Below, in pieces: positions 10,236 to 22,903 of a stretch of 64,000 bases of DNA (its first letter is position 1; each line of letters opens with the position of its first letter). The DNA is taken from NCBI RefSeq assembly GCF_040712315.1, contig NC_134014.1, positions 37,871,634 through 37,935,633 on the forward strand. The letters run 5' to 3'. The stretch comes from Castanea sativa (taxonomy: Eukaryota; Streptophyta; Magnoliopsida; Fagales; Fagaceae). Below the pieces are notes generated by a model, which saw nothing but the letters and a program-made list of their open reading frames with translations, was not told the DNA's origin and made no database searches. A program made the translations under genes and the position numbers.

Positions 10236-13200
10236 TTAATTACTATCCAGATTATACCCGCTGTAAGGATCTTGGGAATCCTGGAAAGGGTCAATTGGAC
10301 TGAGGTTAACTGATCCTTCAGAAGCAGTGGGAGAAATCTGTTCTTCTGTGTCTTCTTCATACCATGGGCCCTGATAAGAGAAACCATTAATGAGGACAAG
10401 GTGCTTGGAGGGATGAACTTCCATCCAATTGTTTTTGTCCCATTCTGGTAGAGTACTCCAACATCTGATAGAAACAAAGGGGCTGTTGACTTGCCTAACG
10501 GCATTTTGGATGATCTCAGGAAGCTGGCTAATTTGGTCATGACTTGTGAGTTTGATAAGTCTGATAAAACCGGATTCAAACATTTGTGAGAGCCAATCAG
10601 GATCTCTTTCTTCTTCTTCTGACCCATCATCATAGTTGACCAAAAGTCCCGGGAAGGGATGCTTGTTTTCATATACTCTGGAGCTGGTTCCAAAGTATTC
10701 TTCCCATTTGGCTTGCATGATATAATTATCAATATCATCTGAATCATCTGGATTAGGGATAGAGAATGTTACTAACATTTGGAAATGTTTGAACCAACGA
10801 TTCAGAGACTTGTTCATTGCCTTGCTATTCAGAATACAGTTTTGTAAATCTGCTGGCAAGTTGGCTGTGGCACTTCTTAGGGTCGTTCTAGTCTTAAGAC
10901 TGAACTTAGCATAATCAGTACCCATGATAGTCGTCTTATCCATTGAATGGACATCCTCTTTGCCAAAGAGTTGACTAGGTAAAAATAGCTCTTTTGCCTC
11001 AAGGTTTACCAAGTGGATTTCTATGGCGTTGAGGGTTTTCTGAAAAAGCTCATTGCTGTTTTGGGTAAAGGCCATTTGGAGGTTATCAAGGATAAGCTTA
11101 ATGGAGGCTGGTAAATCTATATGGGCTCCATTTTTGGAATGGTATTTCCTGGATAAGGCTTCCTGTAAAACACTGGCCATATTACTACTGGAATATGTCA
11201 CCGTTGGAGGGACAAATTCCTGAAGGGATGTTGCTCCTCTATGGCTGGTAGAGGATGCGCCTTCATGCATTACAAAAGACTGTCCCGCTGGTAGTCTTTT
11301 GTCTTGAGGATAGTCCCTTGCGGGTACCTTCCCCTTGCCCTTCTTCTCTGCTGAAGAAGTCATCTCCCACTCACTAGTGGTGTTAAATATTGTTCTCTTC
11401 TGCCAAAAAAGGTTTGAATCATTTGAGATTTTCAAATAATTGTTAAAAAACCTTTTGCTTTTAAAACTGATGGATGCAGAGATGCAAATATTTTCATGAT
11501 GGATGTATGATGACAATTGATTTGAGTCAAAGGGATGATCAATTGTTTTGGCTGAATCAAGTTGCTGGGCTTGATTATGAGCTGGAAGATTTTGGATGGT
11601 GATAGTACTGAGAGTTTTTGATATGGAAGCTTTCTGGAGGGAGCAAACCTCCCAAGGTTCTGGGCTTCTCATAAACTCAAATTTGACAGTCTGACCGAAG
11701 GGATGGGCTGTGATACCTTCGCATTCGTGATGAAAGGATACAATAAACACAAGAAAGGGTTTCCTAGGATGACTCTATCTGTCATGTTTTTGACAAGGAC
11801 AAATTTTGTCATAAAGGATATGCCGCCTTGGCAAACCTTAGCTTGTGGGATATTGAAATCAATTTGCATTCTTCCGCCACTTGCGGATGTTAACCTCTCC
11901 TTAGACTTCTTGAAGTATCTGGAGGGAATGATTCCTTCTTGAATGCAATTAAGATCGGCACTCGAATCAATTAAGGCTATGACCTCAAATTCAAAATCTT
12001 TGCCGATGACAATCCCGACTTTGGAATGCCATTTATGGAAGTTAATCCTATCGATGGTATCTAAGAACAAATCTTTGCCGGGTTCCTGGATAAGATCACC
12101 GTAGGGTTAATCGTTTGGTCATCTTCATCATCTGAGGGACCTTCCTCATTGCTGTGATGAGAAGTGCTTTCCAAAATTTGGATTCTTCTATTAAGGAGAT
12201 CAAAATCGACCCTAAGAATGGTTAATTCTTGCTTCAGGGTTCTAACTTCCGATTTGGTTTCCTTAAGCTCTTTGTGAAGGTCGTTGACTGTAACTTCCTT
12301 CTTGGATCGGGTAAACCTATTGTAGATTTGCTCTAAATCTACCTTGGGTTGCTGGATCCTTAGTGCAGGTTTGCTAGTTTCCTTAACTAAGGCCTGATGG
12401 AAAAGGGTAAGCTTCTGAGCTTTGATGGTAGGGTCTTCTATAGCCTCTATGAGGTCTAAAAGAAGTTCCTCTTGCTTGTTGAGAACACTGATGGTTTTGT
12501 TCCTACAACAACCATCTTTGCAAGGCATGGGTCTATCCTGGCCACTAGAGGTACTGGTACTAGAGGGATCAGAGGATAACCTGTATATCTGCCTAAGCTC
12601 ACTGTCACTAGCACTGCTGAATGACTCGCTGTCTGAGCGGTCAAGTTCTAGTAACTTGAAGATCTCAACTTTGCTGGGTTGGTCACTAATGAGGGTATTG
12701 ATAAGGGATTTGGCCTTAGCTCTACACTCATTCCTGAAATGACCTTTCTTTCCACAGTTGTAGCATTTGCCAGATGCTTGTGGAATGGGTTCCTTGGATT
12801 TTCCTTTCTTATAGAAATCATCAGTCTTGAACTTCTGTTTTCTATAATACTTGGCTGGTTTCTTCCTATAGGATTTCTCAAAGGATTCTTTTCCTTTGTG
12901 CTTGGATTTCCTCTTGGAAGGTTTGACTGAGGGTAAGCCATACTGTGTACATAAATGCCCTATTTCGTACTTGGCTTTGTCCTTGTTGATATGGCTTTGG
13001 ATTTTGAGATCTCTGCACATCTTCATTCCTTCACTTCGAATGGTGCTAGAGATGTCTCCATAGGTTAGGTTATCATAATCTATGACACCTAAGGGGCTGC
13101 AAAGGGTTTCCTTAACCTTCTGGCTGAAGAGGGTTGGCAAACCATTAATGAATTTCTCCTTCCAAAATGGAGAATTGCAATCTCTTCTGTGCATGACCCT

Positions 13201-15707
13201 AGTGGTAAAGACGTCTTCATACCACTTGTAATCTCCTAGGGTTTTACACCTAAGGTTACTCAGCTGCTCGTAAATCCTAGCTGTGATATTGCTGGGTTTA
13301 CCTATGAAGTGTTTCATGATGGTATAAATGATGGTATTGACTCCATCAGGAATTCCTTGCTTAATTTCATTGATGATGGGGTTTCCTTCCTCATCTTTCT
13401 GAATTGCATACTTGATGTCCTCTTTGGACACTTCAGTAAGACAATTGTTCCACCATTGCTGGAGTTTACCTGTGAATCCTAATGCCATCATTTCTATGAC
13501 TTCTCTATGGGGACGACCTTCGTCCAGGTAGTTGTTGGCTACCATAGTCATATGCTGGATTTTGTTTAGGATTTCCTGTTCTGATAAACCATCTATGTTC
13601 CATTCATAGAGTCTACCAGAAGATACTGAGAATTGGTTACTGACATTCCTTTCCTCATACCGGAGGTCAGGAGGTGATGGTCTAGGGTACCAATTCTTGG
13701 CTGAGCTGGTTGGATCAGGATAGTAAAGCCGTTTTACCTCCAAATCCTGAAACTGGGTTTCTAGTTGTTCTAACTCCTGGTCAGAGGTTTGGCTAGAACT
13801 GCTAGAGGCTGATTGGACGTCCAGAACTTTAATTGATGAAGGGGTGGCTGGTTCCCTCTTCACTAGTTCATCCAATTTCTGGCTGACTATCTCTAAGGCT
13901 GACTTATCCTTAGGATAACTGAGACTGGTGTGTCTGGTTGTAGGTAACTTGACCAAAGGTTTTTCTAAAGCTTGGATCGGCTTGCTAGAGTTTCCTGGCT
14001 GGAGGATAACTTTGTTTTCGATCCTGTCTTCTATCTGTCAAAGAGTTTGTTTTCCTATGACATTTAGACCTTTGGTTGGTGTAGTTGTTTTGCTCAATAA
14101 CCTTGTCAACTGGTTGATGCCTATCGGTGGCTGCTTTGAAAGGAGAGGCTATTATCTCCGTTCTCCGATGATTGAAGGTTATGGCTTCTAGGGGTGGATG
14201 ACTAGACCTAACAACTTCCTTAGTTGCGTTGGGTCCTTCTATGGTCCATGTTCTGGTTAGAACACAGAACTGCTTGTGCTGGCCAAAATACCTTTCGAAG
14301 TATATGAAAAAGGGGACATTACGGGACATTTCCCTCATGAATGCCGTCCATGAATCAAATACTTTTTCTTTTTGATCTCTGGTATAGTTGGCTTTGTAGG
14401 CTGCTCTTTTAGTCCTGTTTTCCTCAGAACTAAACTCCTTGCCTAACTCTTCTAGGTCAGGAGCGAACTCTCTGTTTAACACTAAGAGATTCAGAGATTC
14501 CTCTTGCTGATCTGGAGGCTGTTCCATATCAGTTCCAGATGGGGATGGAGGAGATTGATCACGATCGTCTTCTTCATTGATAATCGAATCCTGGTTGGCT
14601 GTGTAGCAAGGTGTGGTGAGTTGGGAATTGGTTCTAACTCCCTGAAGCTGAACACCTAAATTTCTTCTAGACCTAGGAAAAGGTGATCCTAAAGGTCTGG
14701 TTGAGCTACACTGGGATGCTGGTCTGTCTCTATGGTAGACAGGTGACTGTTTTAGATCTGCTGTAGATCTAAACTGGGATATATCCAGGGGTTGCCTATA
14801 CTCATAGTCTAGAGGAGTGCTAAGCCTAGATCTGTCGAAACTTAACCTAACCGTGCCGTCGGCTAGTTGCTGGACAAATTCTAGATCTGGATTAGGGCCG
14901 GGTTTTGGATCTGTAGAGCATGATTCTCATTCTCTAACATCCAATTGGCTGGGAAAGTGACATCTGACCATTTGAGGGTTCTAGGTACCCTAACTTTAGC
15001 TCTGGGGTCAGTAGTCTGGATGAGGGTTGTTTCACCCTTCTGCCTCCTATCAAGTGCTCCAACATTCATGTTCGTTCTCATGCACTTGTAGTAAACTCTG
15101 TATATCAAGGCGATCTGACTGGTTCCCTGTGTCATGAGGGTTCCATGTGTCTTGATATTGAGGGTGAGGGCTTTGATAACTGTTTTGTCATGGAGGTAGA
15201 TGGAAAAATCTGGAAAACAGTTAAAATGGATGGGTCCGTTGCTAAGACTGGTTTCTATGGTTCCTAGGAGGCTGTCATCGAACCTGATGTGACGAGCATC
15301 TCTAAGGGCCATGAGGATTGAGCTGTTCAAACCTCTTCTGGTGAGTGGTTTCACTCCAACTTGGACTAATCCTATGTGTAGGAAGTTATGTCCTTTGTCT
15401 TTATGACTCTGGATAGCTGAGGGTGATAACAAGTAGCACGTTTCGTACTCCTTGTTGATTCCATAGACTTGTTCTATGGTCTTGACATGGTAGTACGTTC
15501 GAAAGCCGTTTTCGAGACCATGAAGACTTATAGAATTGGTCGGTGGCTACTTTTGGGATATTCCAATCTCCTATGTCTAGATCTAGATCGGATAGCTCAT
15601 AAGTTTCCGAATTAATTGCTCCTACGTCCGCCGGGATATCCGGAATGGATGTGGGTTGAGAACATCTACTACTTGGTGGAAGAGTGACTTCTAAACAACC
15701 TATTCAT
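10236..15707 (-). pseudogene. Unit 3 component B2 polyprotein ORF1 (frameshifted)
   Basis: Full-span B2 polyprotein: movement protein (ATG at 15705-15707), acidic linker, capsid core (WNIDGLSEQEI and GFTGKLQQWWNN, with RRDCNSPFWKEKFINGLP), basic region, knuckle CYNCGKKGHFRNEC, coiled coil, retropepsin (here DSSADLNC, with G changed to S in an altered patch), then the unrecognised C-terminal domain (RCWSTLPEWDKNNW, HPSKHLVLING). The last ~35 residues (EEQISPTASEGS...NLDSN) are homologous to the tail of component A ORF2, so the C-terminus is a recombinant. Reading frame breaks at about 15490-15700, 14890, 14040, 12065-12110 and 11718-11732. Every one lies in a CTG/CAG-altered patch, so the damage may be consensus error. 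Stop TAA at 10236-10238. Confidence 0.85.
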
Positions 15708-16351
15708 GATTCGGGGTTACAAGTTTAAACTAACGATTACAACCTAGTCACCTTTATCCTCAAACTTCGGATCTAACCTTTAGATCCGAAGCACAAGTAT
15801 ACAACTATGGGATAGACACACGATACGTAAACTCCTTTTCGCCGGACTCTCCTCCAATAATGGGGACCACCCTAACACGCCTTCTCTCGGCTTCAACGGG
15901 CTGACCAAACCAAACCTAGGAAGATTTTCGGCCTCTTTAGAAAACGGAGCACACAACAGACTTTGGTAACAAATCTCACAGGTATATAATTCTGCAACAA
16001 ACTTTAGGGCTAAACACAAAAATAGGAAGAATCGGGATAACAGGGAAGCAAAGGTTAATTTGAACAAATAATCACAGAATAACAAATAGAATGGTTAGAA
16101 GGAGGCTCAGCCTACCATTTACAGATGTAATAGAAAATAATGAAGTAATAGCAGACGAAGAAATAAATAAAAGGGAATGGAAGAGTTATCATGAAATAGA
16201 TGTAAAACAAAATATGGGGTATGGGAGATATATCCATGAAAATAATTCAAAATAATTATAATGCCAAAAATAATCTGGATAACTATGGCGGCAGTGCCGA
16301 CCAACTTGATTATATGATAACTAGTAACTTACAATCCGACCGGGCCAAACT
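15708..16351 (-). other. Unit 3 5' leader
   Basis: Standard leader; hydrophobic short ORF at 16119-16304 (61 codons here because CAA is TAA), 101-codon ORF at 15780-16085. The part at 15708-15830 belongs to a patch with most CTG/CAG sites altered. Confidence 0.65.
16119..16304 (-). CDS. Unit 3 leader short ORF, hydrophobic 61 aa
   Basis: Copy of the conserved leader ORF, ending four codons early (FLLHL-stop). Function unknown. Confidence 0.38.
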   Translation of the reverse strand: MVGTAAIVIQIIFGIIIILNYFHGYISHTPYFVLHLFHDNSSIPFYLFLRLLLLHYFLLHL

Positions 16352-16365
16352 TGGCTCTGATACCA
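16352..16365 (-). other. Unit 3 primer-binding site
   Basis: Minus strand TGGTATCAGAGCCA, initiator tRNA-Met type. Confidence 0.92.
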
Positions 16366-16945
16366 TAAGGGGGGTAAGCTACCAAACTAAAGGCCGGTTG
16401 AGGCCAGTGTGCGGAAGGATAAAAGATAAAATACAAATGAAAGCCGACTGAGGCTACTTGGTTAATGAAAGCCGACTGAGGCTACCTGATTACAACTGAA
16501 AATTAAACTCTTCACTGGAAGAGGAGGGAATTTTGGAGTTGCTCTCAAGGCTGGACCTTGTTTCCTCACAAAATTGGACCTTCTGATAACTGGAGATGAG
16601 GCTGCCTTATATAGACTGGAGGGAGCCTTGGATGCTGCTGGATGATTGCTGAAAATACGGAGAGTAAATTGCTTTTACTGAGGTGAAAGCTGTTTCCACC
16701 GAAAGCAATAGTATCTTGGAATGATTGTGTCTGTGAACAGTAAAATGCTTTCACTGTTCATGCTACAGTGATTTGTCCCCTTGCTTTTCCTGATTCGGTC
16801 ACTGTTGAAATAGTAACCTGTCGGGGAAGCTGCTGGGTGCTGGTACTGTTGACTAAGCGGGTACTGTTTAAATCAGTGGCTGGTGCTGATTTTGAATAGT
16901 AACCGTACTGGAAATCTTATCCTGATTTGCTTGAGTCAGGATGCT
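16366..16945 (-). promoter_or_regulatory. Promoter of unit 3 / 3' region of unit 4
   Basis: Two leader repeats (16439-16498), TATA box TATATAAGG (16605-16613), CAG/CTG-rich upstream region and 3' hairpin with a 10-nt loop (16919-16942). Confidence 0.78.
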
Positions 16946-19900
16946 TTAGTCAGTATCAGGAGCATCTGATGGATATCCATCATAAGGATCCCATGGGGAA
17001 TTGTCATCAAAATTGTGCTCGTGATAACTGGCATAATGGTTGCAAAGTCCACAATACATTAATGGCTCATAAACTGGTTCCTTTGTGATGAACCGGTTGA
17101 GATTCATGTATCCAACCCTTTGGAGATTTGGAATGGCAGTAGAGTAGGGTTTGTTGGTGAAAACAGTAATTCTTCCTGTGTTACCAACATGATGGTAGTC
17201 TTCCCATAAATCTTGCACTTTATCAAGGATTTCATTGGTGGAATTTGCTTTCCAACATTCTACAAGAGTGTATGGATAACTATAGGATAAGTGAGAATCT
17301 CCCTCATACCAGGGCCCTTGATGGGAATGGCCATTAATTAGGACTAGATGAGTGGATGGTTGGACTGTCATCCAGTTGTTTCTTTCCCATTGTGGGATTG
17401 TGCTCCGGCATACGATAGAAACAAAAGGACTTTTGATTTTCTTCACAACCTGTTGGATAATTTGGGGAAAGCGGCTGATCTGGTCATGGCTTGATAACTT
17501 GATCATTTTTATGAAGCCATATTCAAACATTTTTGATAACAGTGGGTCCTTGTCGGGTTCTACTTCAAAGTTTATGAGGAGTCTGGAAAAGGAGAATGTT
17601 GCTCGTAGACCACGAGGCCGTTCCCGAAATGCTTTTCCCACTCATTACGTATTGGGTTATCACCCGTGTCTCCTAAATTTGCATATGGATAAGGAGTGGT
17701 GATCAACACCTGAAATTCTCAAACCATTCACTAGAAGATTCGAACATTGCCTTGGATCCTAGAATACCGGTTTGTATCTCGGGAAGCAAGTTGGCAACGG
17801 CACTTCTTAAGATAGTCTGAGTCTTAAGACTGAGTCTAGCATAATCTGTGCCCATAATAGTCTTTTTATCCATGGAATGGATATCCTCTTTGCCAAAGAG
17901 TTGACTAGGGAATGATAGATTTCCTGCCTCAAGGTTCACTAGGTGGATTTCCATTGCTTTGAGGGTTTTTTGGAAAAGTCTATTCTTGTTTTGGGTAAAG
18001 GCCATCCGTAGGTTATCAAGGATAAATATAATGGAGGCTGGTAAATTTGTATAGGATCCATATTTAAAATGATATTTCTGGATAAGACTTCTGCAAGATA
18101 ATAGCCATATTACCACTGGAATATGTCACCTTTGCAGGGACAAATTCCTGAAGGGATATCGATCCTCTATGGCTGGTAGAGGATGCGCCTTCATGCTTTA
18201 CAAAAGACTGTCCCGCTGGTAGTCTTTTGTCTTGAGGATAGTCCCTTGCGGGTACCTTCCCCTTGCCCTTCTTCTCTGCTGAAGAAGTCATCTCCCACTC
18301 ACTAGTGGTGTTAAATATTGTTCTCTTTTTCTCCTGCCAAAAAAGGTTTGAATCATTTGAGATTTTCAAATAATTGTTAAAAAACCTTTTGCTTTTAAAA
18401 CTGATGGATGCAGAGATGCCAATATTTTCATGATGGATGTATGATGACAATTGATTTGAGTCAAAGGGATGATCAATTGTTTTGGCTGAATCAAGTTGCT
18501 GGGCTTGATTATGAGCTGGAAGATTTTGGATGGTAATGGTGCTGAGAGTTTTTGATATGGAAGCTTTCTGGAGGGAGCAAACTTCCCAAGGTTCTGGGCT
18601 TCTCATAAACTCAAATTTGACAGTCTGACCGAAGGGATGGGCTGTGATACCTTCAGTATCTGTGATGAAAGGATACAATAAACACAAGAAAGGGTTTCCT
18701 AGGATGACTCTATCTGTCATGTTTTTGACAAGGACAAATTTTGTCATAAAGGATATGCCGCCTTGGCAAACCTCAGCTTGTGGGATATTGAAATCAATTT
18801 GCATTCTTCCGCCACTTGCGGATGTTAACCTCTCCTTAGACTTCTTGAAGTATCTGGAGGGAATGATTCCTTCTTGAATGCAATTAAGATCAGCACCTGA
18901 ATCAATTAAGGCTATGACCTCAAATTCAAAATCTTTGCCGATGACAATCACGACTTTGGAATGCCATTTATGGAAGTTAATCCTGCGATGGTATCTAAGA
19001 ACAAATCTTTGCGGGTTCTGGATAAGATCAAGTTTGTAGGGTTAATTTGTTTGGTCATCTTCATCATCTGAGGGACCTTCCTCATTGCTGTGATGAGAAG
19101 TGCTTTCCAAAATTTGGATTCTTCTATTAAGGAGATCAAAATCGACCCTAAGAATGGTTAATTCTTGCTTCAGGGTTCTAACTTCCGATTTGGTTTCCTT
19201 AAGCTCTTTGTGAAGGTCGTTGACTGTAACTTCCTTCTTGGACTGGGTAAACCTATTGTAGATTTGCTCTAAATCTACCTTGGGTTGCTGGATCCTTAGT
19301 GCTGGTTTGGTAGTTTCCTTAACTAAGGCCTGATGGAGAAGGGTAAGCTTCTGAGCTTTGATGATAGGGTCTTCTATAGCCTCTATGAGGTCTAAAAGAA
19401 GTTCCTCTTGCTTGTTGAGAACACTGATGGTTTTGTTCCTACAACAACCATCTTTGCAAGGCATGGGTCTATCCTGGCCACTAGAGGTACTGGTACTAGA
19501 AGGATCAGAGGATAACCTGTATATCTGCCTAAGCTCACTGTCACTAGCACTGCTGAATGACTCGCTGTCTGAGCGGTCAAGTTCTAGTAACTTGAAGATC
19601 TCAATTTTGCTGGGTTGGTCACTAATGAGGGTATTGATAAGGGATTTGGCCTTAGCTCTACACTCATTCCTGAAATGACCTTTCTTTCCACAGTTGTAGC
19701 ATTTGCCAGATGCTTGTGGAATGGGTTCCTTGGATTTTTCTTTCTTATAGAAATCATCAGTCTTAAACTTCTGTTTTCTATAATACTTGGCTGGTTTCTT
19801 CCTATAGGATTTCTCAAAGGATTCTTTTCCTTTGTGCTTGGATTTCCTCTTGGAAGGTTTGACTGAGGGTAAGCCATACTGTGTACAGAAATGTCCTATT

Positions 19901-21663
19901 TCGTACTTGGCTTTGTTCTTGTTGATATGGCTTTGGATTTTGAGATCCCTGCACATCTTCATTCCTTCACTTCGAATGGTGCTAGAGATGTCTCCATAGG
20001 TTAGGTTATCATAATCTATGACACCTAAGGGGCTGCAAAGGGTTTCCTATTCTGATAAACCGTCTATGTTCCATTCATAGAGTCTACCAGAAGATACTGA
20101 GAATTGGTTACTCACATTCCTTTCCTCGTACCTGAGGTCAGGGGGTGATGATCTAGGGTACCAATTCTTGGCTGAGCTGGTTGGATCAGGATGGTAAAGC
20201 CGTTTTACCTCCAAATCCACGAAGCGGGTTTCTAGTTGTTCTAACTCCTGGTCAGAGGTTTGGCTAGAACTGCTAGAGGCTGATTGGACGTCCAGAACTT
20301 TAATTGATGAAGGGGTGGCTGGTTCCCTCTTCACTAGTTCATCCAATTTCTGGCTGACTATCTCTAAGGCTGACTTATCCTTAGGATAACTGAGACTGGT
20401 GTGTCTGGTTGTGGGTAACTTGACCAAAGGTTTTTCTAAAGCTTGGATCGGCTTGCTAGAGTTTCCTGGCTGGAGGATAACTTTGTTTTCGATCCTGTCT
20501 TCTATCCTGTCAAGCTGTTTTCCTATGACATTTAGACACTGGTTGGTGTAGTTATTTTGCTCAATAACCTTGTCAACTGGTTGATGCCTATCGGTGGCTG
20601 CTTTGAAAGGAGAGGCTATTATCTCCGTTCTCCGATGATTGAAGGTTATGGCTTCTAGGGGTGGATGACTAGACCTAACAACTTCCTTAGTTGCGTTGGG
20701 TTCTTCTATGGTCCATGTTCTGGTGAGAACACAGAACTGCTTTTGCTGGCCAAAATACCTTTCGAAGTATATGAAAAAGGGGACATTACGGGACATTTCC
20801 CTCATGAATGCCGTCCATGAATCAAATACTTTTTCTTTTTGATCTCTGGTATAGTTGGCTTTGTAGGCTTCTCTCTTAGTCCTGTTTTCCTCAGAACTAA
20901 ACTCCTTACCTAATTCTTCTAGGTCAGGGGCGAACTCTCTGTTTAACACCAAAATGTTCAGAGATTCCTCTTGCTGATCTGGAGGCTGTTCCATATCAGT
21001 TCCAGATGGGGATGGGGGGGATTGCTCACGATCGTCTTCTTCCTTGACAATCGAATCTGGTTTGGCTGTGTAGTAAGGTGTGGTGAGTTGGGAATTGGTT
21101 CTAACTCCCTGAAGCTGAACACCTAAATCTCTTCTAGACCTTGGGAATGGTGATCCTAGAGGTCTGGTTGAGCTACACTGGGATACTGGTCTGTCTCTAA
21201 GACTGGTTTCTATGGTTCCTAGGAGGCTGTCATCGAACCTGATGTGACGAGCATCTCTAAGGGCCATGAGGATTGAGCTGTTCAAACCTCTTCTGGTGAG
21301 TGGTTTCACTCCAACTTGGACTAATCCTATGTGTAGGAAGTTATGTCCTTTGTCTTTATGACTCTGGATAGCTGAGGGTGATAACAAGTAGCACGTTTCG
21401 TACTCCTTGTTGATTCCATAGACTTGTTCTATGGTCTTGACATGGTAGTCTGTTCTGAAAGCTGTTTTCAGAGACCATGAAGACTTATAGAATTGGCTGG
21501 TGGCTACTTTTGGGATATTCCAATCTCCTATGTCTAGATCTAGATCGGATAGCTCATAAGTTTCCGAATTAATTGCTCCTACGTCTGCTGGGATATCTGG
21601 AATGGATGTGGGTTGAGAACATCTAGTACTGGTGGAAGAGTAACTTCTAAACAACCTATTCAT
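16946..21663 (-). pseudogene. Unit 4 component B3 polyprotein ORF1 (deleted, frameshifted)
   Basis: B3-type polyprotein with two large deletions. ATG at 21663. The movement protein lacks 171 codons (513 bp, in frame) at about 21196, joining TSL directly to RDRPVS; unit 7 has the same join. The capsid core is lost by a second deletion of roughly 470 bp at about 20047 between two TTTCCT copies, which creates an early stop. Remaining parts: capsid N-terminal region, knuckle CYNCGKKGHFRNEC, coiled coil, retropepsin (DSGADLNC), linker, and the B3 C-terminal domain with YCGLCNHYASYHEHN near the end; stop TAA at 16946-16948. Further frame breaks at 18940-19040, 18080-18110 and 17540-17720 coincide with CTG/CAG-altered patches. 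The two deletions are real rearrangements; the small shifts are doubtful. Confidence 0.83.
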
Positions 21664-22309
21664 GATTCTGGGGTTATAAGTTTAAATCAACGATTACAAC
21701 CTAGTCACCTTTATCCTCAAACTTCTGGATCTAACCTTTAGATCTGAAGCACAAGTATACAACTATGGGATAGACACCTGATCTGTAAACTCCTTTTCGC
21801 CGGACTCTCCTCCAATAATGGGGACCACCCTAACACGCCTTCTCTCGGCTTCAACGGGCTGACCAAACCAAACCTAGGAAGATTTTCGGCCTCTTTAGAA
21901 AACGGAGCACACAACAGACTTTGGTAACAAATCTCACAGGTATATAATTCTGCAACAAACTTTAGGGCTAAACACAAAAATAGGAAGAATCGGGATAACA
22001 GGGAAGCAAAGGTTAATTTGAACAAATAATCACAGAATAACAAATAGAATGGTTAGAAGGAGGCTCAGCCTACCATTTGCAGATGTAATAGAAAATGATG
22101 AAATAATAGCAGACGAAGAAATAAATAAAAGGGAATGGAAGAGTTATCATGAAATAGATGTAAAACAAAATATGGGGTATGGGAGATATATCCATGAAAA
22201 TAATTCAAAATAATTATAATGCCAAAAATAATCTGGATAACTATGGCGGCAGTGCCGACCAACTTGATTATATGATAAACAGTAACTTACAATCCGACCG
22301 GGCCAAACT
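21664..22309 (-). other. Unit 4 5' leader
   Basis: Standard leader with hydrophobic short ORF (22065-22262), 101-codon ORF (21738-22043) and GATCTAA/TTAGATC hairpin near ORF1. Confidence 0.65.
22065..22262 (-). CDS. Unit 4 leader short ORF, hydrophobic 65 aa
   Basis: Copy of the conserved leader ORF, 65 codons. Function unknown. Confidence 0.4.
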   Translation of the reverse strand: MVGTAAIVIQIIFGIIIILNYFHGYISHTPYFVLHLFHDNSSIPFYLFLRLLLFHHFLLHLQMVG

Positions 22310-22323
22310 TGGCTCTGATACCA
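22310..22323 (-). other. Unit 4 primer-binding site
   Basis: Minus strand TGGTATCAGAGCCA, initiator tRNA-Met type. Confidence 0.92.
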
Positions 22324-22903
22324 AAAGGGGGGTAAGCTACAGGCTAAGGCCGGTTGAGGCCAGTGTGCGGAAGGATAAAAGATAAAATACAAATGAAAGC
22401 CGACTGAGGCTACTTGGTTAATGAAAGCCGACTGAGGCTACCTGATTACAACTGAAAATTAAACTCTTCACTGGAAGAGGAGGGAATTTTGGAGTTGCTC
22501 TCAAGGCTGGACCTTGTTTCCTCACAAAATTGGACCTGCTGAAGACTGGAGATGAGGCTGCCTTATATAGACTGGAGGGAGCCTTGGATGCTGCTGGATG
22601 ATTGCTGAAATTACGGAGAGTAAATTGCCTTTACTGAGGTGAAAGCTGTTTCCACCGAAAGCAATAGTATCTCGGAATGATTGTGTCTGTGAACAGTAAA
22701 TTGCTTTGACTGTTCATGCTATAGTGATTTGTCCCCTTGCTTTTCCTGATTCGGTCACTATTGAAATAGTAACCTGTCGGGGAAGCTGCTGGGTGCTGGT
22801 ATTGTTGACTAAGCGGGTACTGTTCAAATCAGTGGCTGGTGCTGATCTTGAATAGTAACCGTACTGAAATCTTATCCTGAATTGCTTGAGTCAGGATGCT
22901 ATT
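22324..22903 (-). promoter_or_regulatory. Promoter of unit 4 / 3' region of unit 5
   Basis: Two leader repeats (22394-22454), TATA box TATATAAGG (22561-22569) and 3' hairpin (22874-22897). Shows that A and B units use the same intergenic sequence. Confidence 0.78.
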
